NCBI GenBank assembly: GCA_002104935.1
Contig: MCGT01000015.1
Coordinates: 186,001 to 250,000, forward strand
Length of the DNA: 64,000 nt
Origin: Hesseltinella vesiculosa
Taxonomy: Eukaryota > Mucoromycota > Mucoromycetes > Mucorales > Cunninghamellaceae
Direction of reading: 5' to 3'
Part shown: piece after piece, positions 61,103 to 64,000 of the stretch
Layout of the letters: every line of letters begins with the position of its first letter
Numbering within the stretch: the stretch's first letter is position 1
Translations under genes and position numbers: made by a program
The notes under the pieces: model-generated
Seen by the model: only the letters and a program-made list of their open reading frames with translations
What the model was told of the DNA's origin: nothing
Database searches by the model: none

Positions 61103-61549
61103 CGGGAAATAAAACGACCTCTCTTGTAGAAGAGCTATTGATCACGACGCCGAGCTTCGGTAAGGCAGCATTTGGCAATGGTCGCAAGGTTTAAGTAGAA
61201 GAAGCACCCGCCCAGCTCATGCTTGGTTTCAAAATGACGGGTTGCCAAAGGAAAGAGGGGTAAAAAAAACAAGGTTTTTCAGAAAAGCTGCATGAAGTTT
61301 AAAGTTTCCCCGTGGGCGTCTTTCATGTGGAAAGGGCAGATCAAAGACAACGATTGGGGTGAAAATGGTCCCCTATAAGCACCATTTTCTAAATCGGGAA
61401 CTGCTCTTGCTGGCATATGAAAACCGATGGTCATTTAAACCATGCACCTTCTTTTCCCTCCCTGTTTCTCTTGTTTATCGTTTTCGCCTTGAAACTGCCG
61501 TCGTTTTTTTTTCACGGTTTCAAAAGTCATTTCCATCCTCAGCCAAGCG
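60871..61549. other. Divergent spacer between XPO1 and the bHLH gene
   Basis: About 680 bp between two divergent genes. It contains an A-run of about 31 at 61071-61101. No gene is supported. Both promoters should be here. Confidence 0.5.
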
Positions 61550-62222
61550 ATGTACTCTTCAAGTAACGGACAACAACTGAGTCAACTGCCTGACCTCGAT
61601 GAACAGCATTCGGTGCTCAGAGAGCCTTTGAAAAGAAAAACCGACAAGCAACGCGACCGGCAATCGCCCTATAACCCCTCTTCCAGCAAAGCATCGTCAT
61701 CTTCTGCCAAAGCAAGAGCTGGCGGCCGAGGCAAAAAACCACCACACGAATTACTAAGCGACGAGCAGAAGAAAGCCAACCATATAGCCTCTGAGCAAAA
61801 GCGACGTGCCAACATTCGTATTGGCTTTGATCAACTCGTCGATATCGTCCCTACTCTCAGTCACTGCCATCGCAGCGAATCGCTAATACTACAAAAATGT
61901 AACCTGAAAGATAGTGCCCAACAACACAATCCACGTGAGCTAACCCGCCTTTTCTTTTTTTTATCTTTGCATGTGACTTGTTAGCGTTCGACTACATACA
62001 ACAGCTGATGGACACAAAAACACAACTGAAGGACCGTGTTCGAGAACTCCAAGTCCTGCTTGGTGATCTGTAAGCCTGCTGCACGTCGATTGACGTTTTC
62101 TCACGTCACCCCTTTTAACCGCCGCATCATTCCCTAGGCCTGATGACGATGTTAGTTTTTACGAGCAAGCCATTGAAATCCATGATTGTCATGCTCACTT
62201 TTATTTATTTAAAATGTTATAG
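61550..62222 (+). CDS. Basic helix-loop-helix transcription factor
   Basis: Exons 61550-61898, 61985-62069 and 62138-62222, in phase, give about 172 residues. An N-terminal polar region (RKTDKQRDRQSP) and a Ser/Lys/Gly-rich stretch precede the bHLH. The basic region/helix 1 reads KKANHIASEQKRRANIRIGF, with the His-x3-Glu-x3-Arg pattern that reads E-box half sites. The loop is short and helix 2 is SESLILQKSFDYIQQLM, split by intron 1. A zipper-like extension (LKDRVRELQVLLGDL) follows. The last exon is short and acidic; the stop at 62220-62222 is tentative. The block resembles fungal Ino4- and MITF/TFE-like factors but I cannot assign an orthologue. Confidence 0.8.
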
Positions 62223-63288
62223 AGCTCTGATGAAGAAGACATGTACAAAATCACTTAGACGTTTCAAGAAGAAGAAAAAAAAATACCAAAAGCTGGCCCT
62301 TGACGTTTTCCTTTTTCGCTTTGTATCATATGAAAATAGTTTTAAAAAATAAAAGACGTGTGTGCCCGCCCCACATCTAGATTTAACGTTGACAGAAACA
62401 GAAAACAATGAACTGGGCCAGCCACATGGTTGCACGCGATCTGACCGACCACACAAGAAAGCGCCGACGGGGTTTCCGTTTTTGGGCATGCCAGCTTCGC
62501 TTTGAAGCGAAGACGCTGCACCGCATACTTAACTCTATGGATATTTGAGTCAATGGTTCGCATGAGATATTACATGAGTGCAGTTCGTAATAATGGGTGG
62601 TGAAAAAATCCATGTCGGTTTGCAAAGGTTGCCTCGTTTCTTCAAATTAAAAAAAAGTCCTCGGCCAAAGTTTCATCTCCGTCGCCACGCCCGTTGCCTG
62701 GCATGTTCCAAATGGCAATGAAGGATGATGGGGACCCCAACGGACTCCATACATTGTATAAAACTATTAAATGACACTGACTAAGGACTGATAAAAGCAC
62801 AGCGCAATTGGCTAAGATGGAGGCGAACTAGGCATGCCAACAAAAGTGGATCATTCTGGCAAAATGGCTGGGCAGACAGGTTCTGTGATGCTTCTAGCTC
62901 GCCATAGCGCTTCATTCAAGCCCTTTTCTTTAGCCTATCAACTTACCTCGTCATGTACTGATCGCGAACCAAATTGAGATGCTTTGATGTGACTCGGATT
63001 TTTGACGGAGGCGGACGACATATGTCAGCAAAGGGGGGGGGGATACCTTTGCCTTCTGCAATTTTGAACTATTCAGTCAACATGTGATCTTGCGTGGGAC
63101 TTTACTGTATTTCAGGCATACCGTAAAAAATAGGCCGATCAGCGATGGCCGCTCACTCAACTTTGCAACCTGCGATTTCCAGCTAAAAATCAAGCCACGT
63201 TTCATTCTCCGCAGCACACTGGGAGCTTGCTTCCTGCTTCCCGCTTTTTTTTTTCTTCCACTTTTTTTTTTTTGAGCTCGTAATTATA
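62223..63288. other. Spacer before the CHMP7-like gene
   Basis: About 1.07 kb with no supportable gene. AT-rich after the bHLH stop, then mixed sequence. A T/C-rich tract (63246-63273) leads into the next start. Short antisense open frames have no family. Confidence 0.5.
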
Positions 63289-64000
63289 ATGAATGGCTAC
63301 CTGCAAGACTACATTTCGTCAAAGTATGTCGAATTCAGCGACAAGGAGCGATCGCAGCGACTTAATTCCTTGTACTCCGACTTCACACGCATGCTTCCAG
63401 ACAACCAATTCGGGTACCAAACCAACATTGAATACTGGCAATCCTTGCTGATAGACACATCGCTGGAAGGCTGCTTCTCTCATCAGCTCTATACAATCGT
63501 GCTCGATCTAAATACATTGGCCATGGACTTTTTACGACCTTCTCTAGGCCGTCCTCAATCGCTCCATCTTGTTTTGGTAAGACCGACACAAAACGCAAAA
63601 CGCCCATTCAGCAGAGATGAACAGAGCAACTAAACAGGGTTCTTTTGCATGATCAGGATTCCATGAAACAGACAGGTGATATCATGACGCTGGACCAGTT
63701 CCAGGCAACCTATGGAGAGCAAGTGTCTTGGATGTCTTGGTTTCAGCACCGGTTGAAGCCCTCCGCCTCCCGCAACTCGGTTTACGTTGTCATCCCCACC
63801 GTTCGCTCCATTGCCAGTGACATTCGCAACAAATTCAACGCTCAGCCTGTCAAATCCTACACGAATACCCTGTTGACCTTGTCCGATTTCCGCAAGCATT
63901 ATGGCACCTACCGACATCGTTCCCTGACGGATCTTGATCTCCACCTGATCTTGAAATATATGGCATCCCAAAACATGATTGCTCTAGACAATGTTGTCCA
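63289..64000 (+). CDS. CHMP7-like ESCRT-III protein, 5' part
   Basis: N-terminal part of a protein resembling CHMP7/Chm7, which brings ESCRT-III to the nuclear envelope for sealing. Exon 1 63289-63576 and exon 2 from 63657 (phase 0), running off the window. The N-terminal winged-helix-like region shows YISSKYVEFSDKERSQRLNS, FGYQTNIEYWQSLLI and RPSLGRPQSLHLVL. The second exon has SRNSVYVVIPTVRSIASDIR and LTDLDLHLILKYMASQNM, the pattern of the region before the SNF7 helices. The SNF7 domain itself would lie outside, so the family call stays moderate. The ATG follows a T/C-rich leader and an in-frame stop. Confidence 0.68.

Overview
The window is nuclear DNA of a filamentous fungus, most likely an early-diverging mould of the Mucoromycota (Mucorales-type). 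The evidence is short introns in almost every gene, homopolymer A/T runs confined to introns and spacers, clear single-copy eukaryotic housekeeping genes on both strands, and a Fanzor-type mobile nuclease relic. The species is not determinable from sequence alone. No rRNA or tRNA gene, CRISPR array or bacterial-type operon is visible. Layout, 1-18 kb: the 3' end of complex I NDUFS7; UTP10/HEATR1 (ribosome assembly); the alkaline-pH regulator RIM101/PacC; COX17; an Aro8/AADAT-like aminotransferase; an ENT nucleoside transporter; an unrecognised 169-aa gene; and a Sld2-like replication initiation factor beside a coiled-coil gene. 18.9-24.6 kb is an accessory island. It holds a damaged zinc-finger/PD-(D/E)XK nuclease-like gene, an inverted decayed fragment of the same family, a truncated Fanzor (eukaryotic TnpB-like) gene with lesions, a tandem pair of hairpin repeats and a short tandem repeat beside an A-run. 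24.7-42 kb: a Ser/Pro-rich protein with SxIP-like motifs, ELP3, PHO85, a tiny coiled-coil gene, RPS3 with a probable 3-nt microexon, VMA6, a sulfotransferase-like gene, a YDJ1-type Hsp40 with a C-terminal CaaX box, and a large Munc13-like protein. 42-50 kb: two more sulfotransferase-like paralogues, a ~160-bp-arm foldback inverted repeat, gene relics including an F-box remnant, and a MATE transporter. 50-64 kb: a signalling-mucin-like membrane protein with eleven Cys-pair repeats, SPE2 (AdoMet decarboxylase), XPO1/CRM1 in 16 exons, a bHLH factor, and the start of a CHMP7-like ESCRT gene. The genes are independently promoted and mostly unrelated housekeeping functions: ribosome synthesis (UTP10, RPS3), mitochondria (NDUFS7, COX17), tRNA modification (ELP3), vacuole acidification (VMA6), nuclear export (XPO1), vesicle fusion and ESCRT. 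RIM101 and CHMP7 both belong to families tied to pH/ESCRT biology, but nothing here shows co-regulation. The most notable points are at the RNA-processing level: seven GC-AG introns among about a hundred deduced, including one at an identical position in all three sulfotransferase paralogues; exons of 3, 11 and 15 nt; and the nuclease/Fanzor island. Exon coordinates were deduced by hand from splice motifs, reading-frame continuity and family knowledge.
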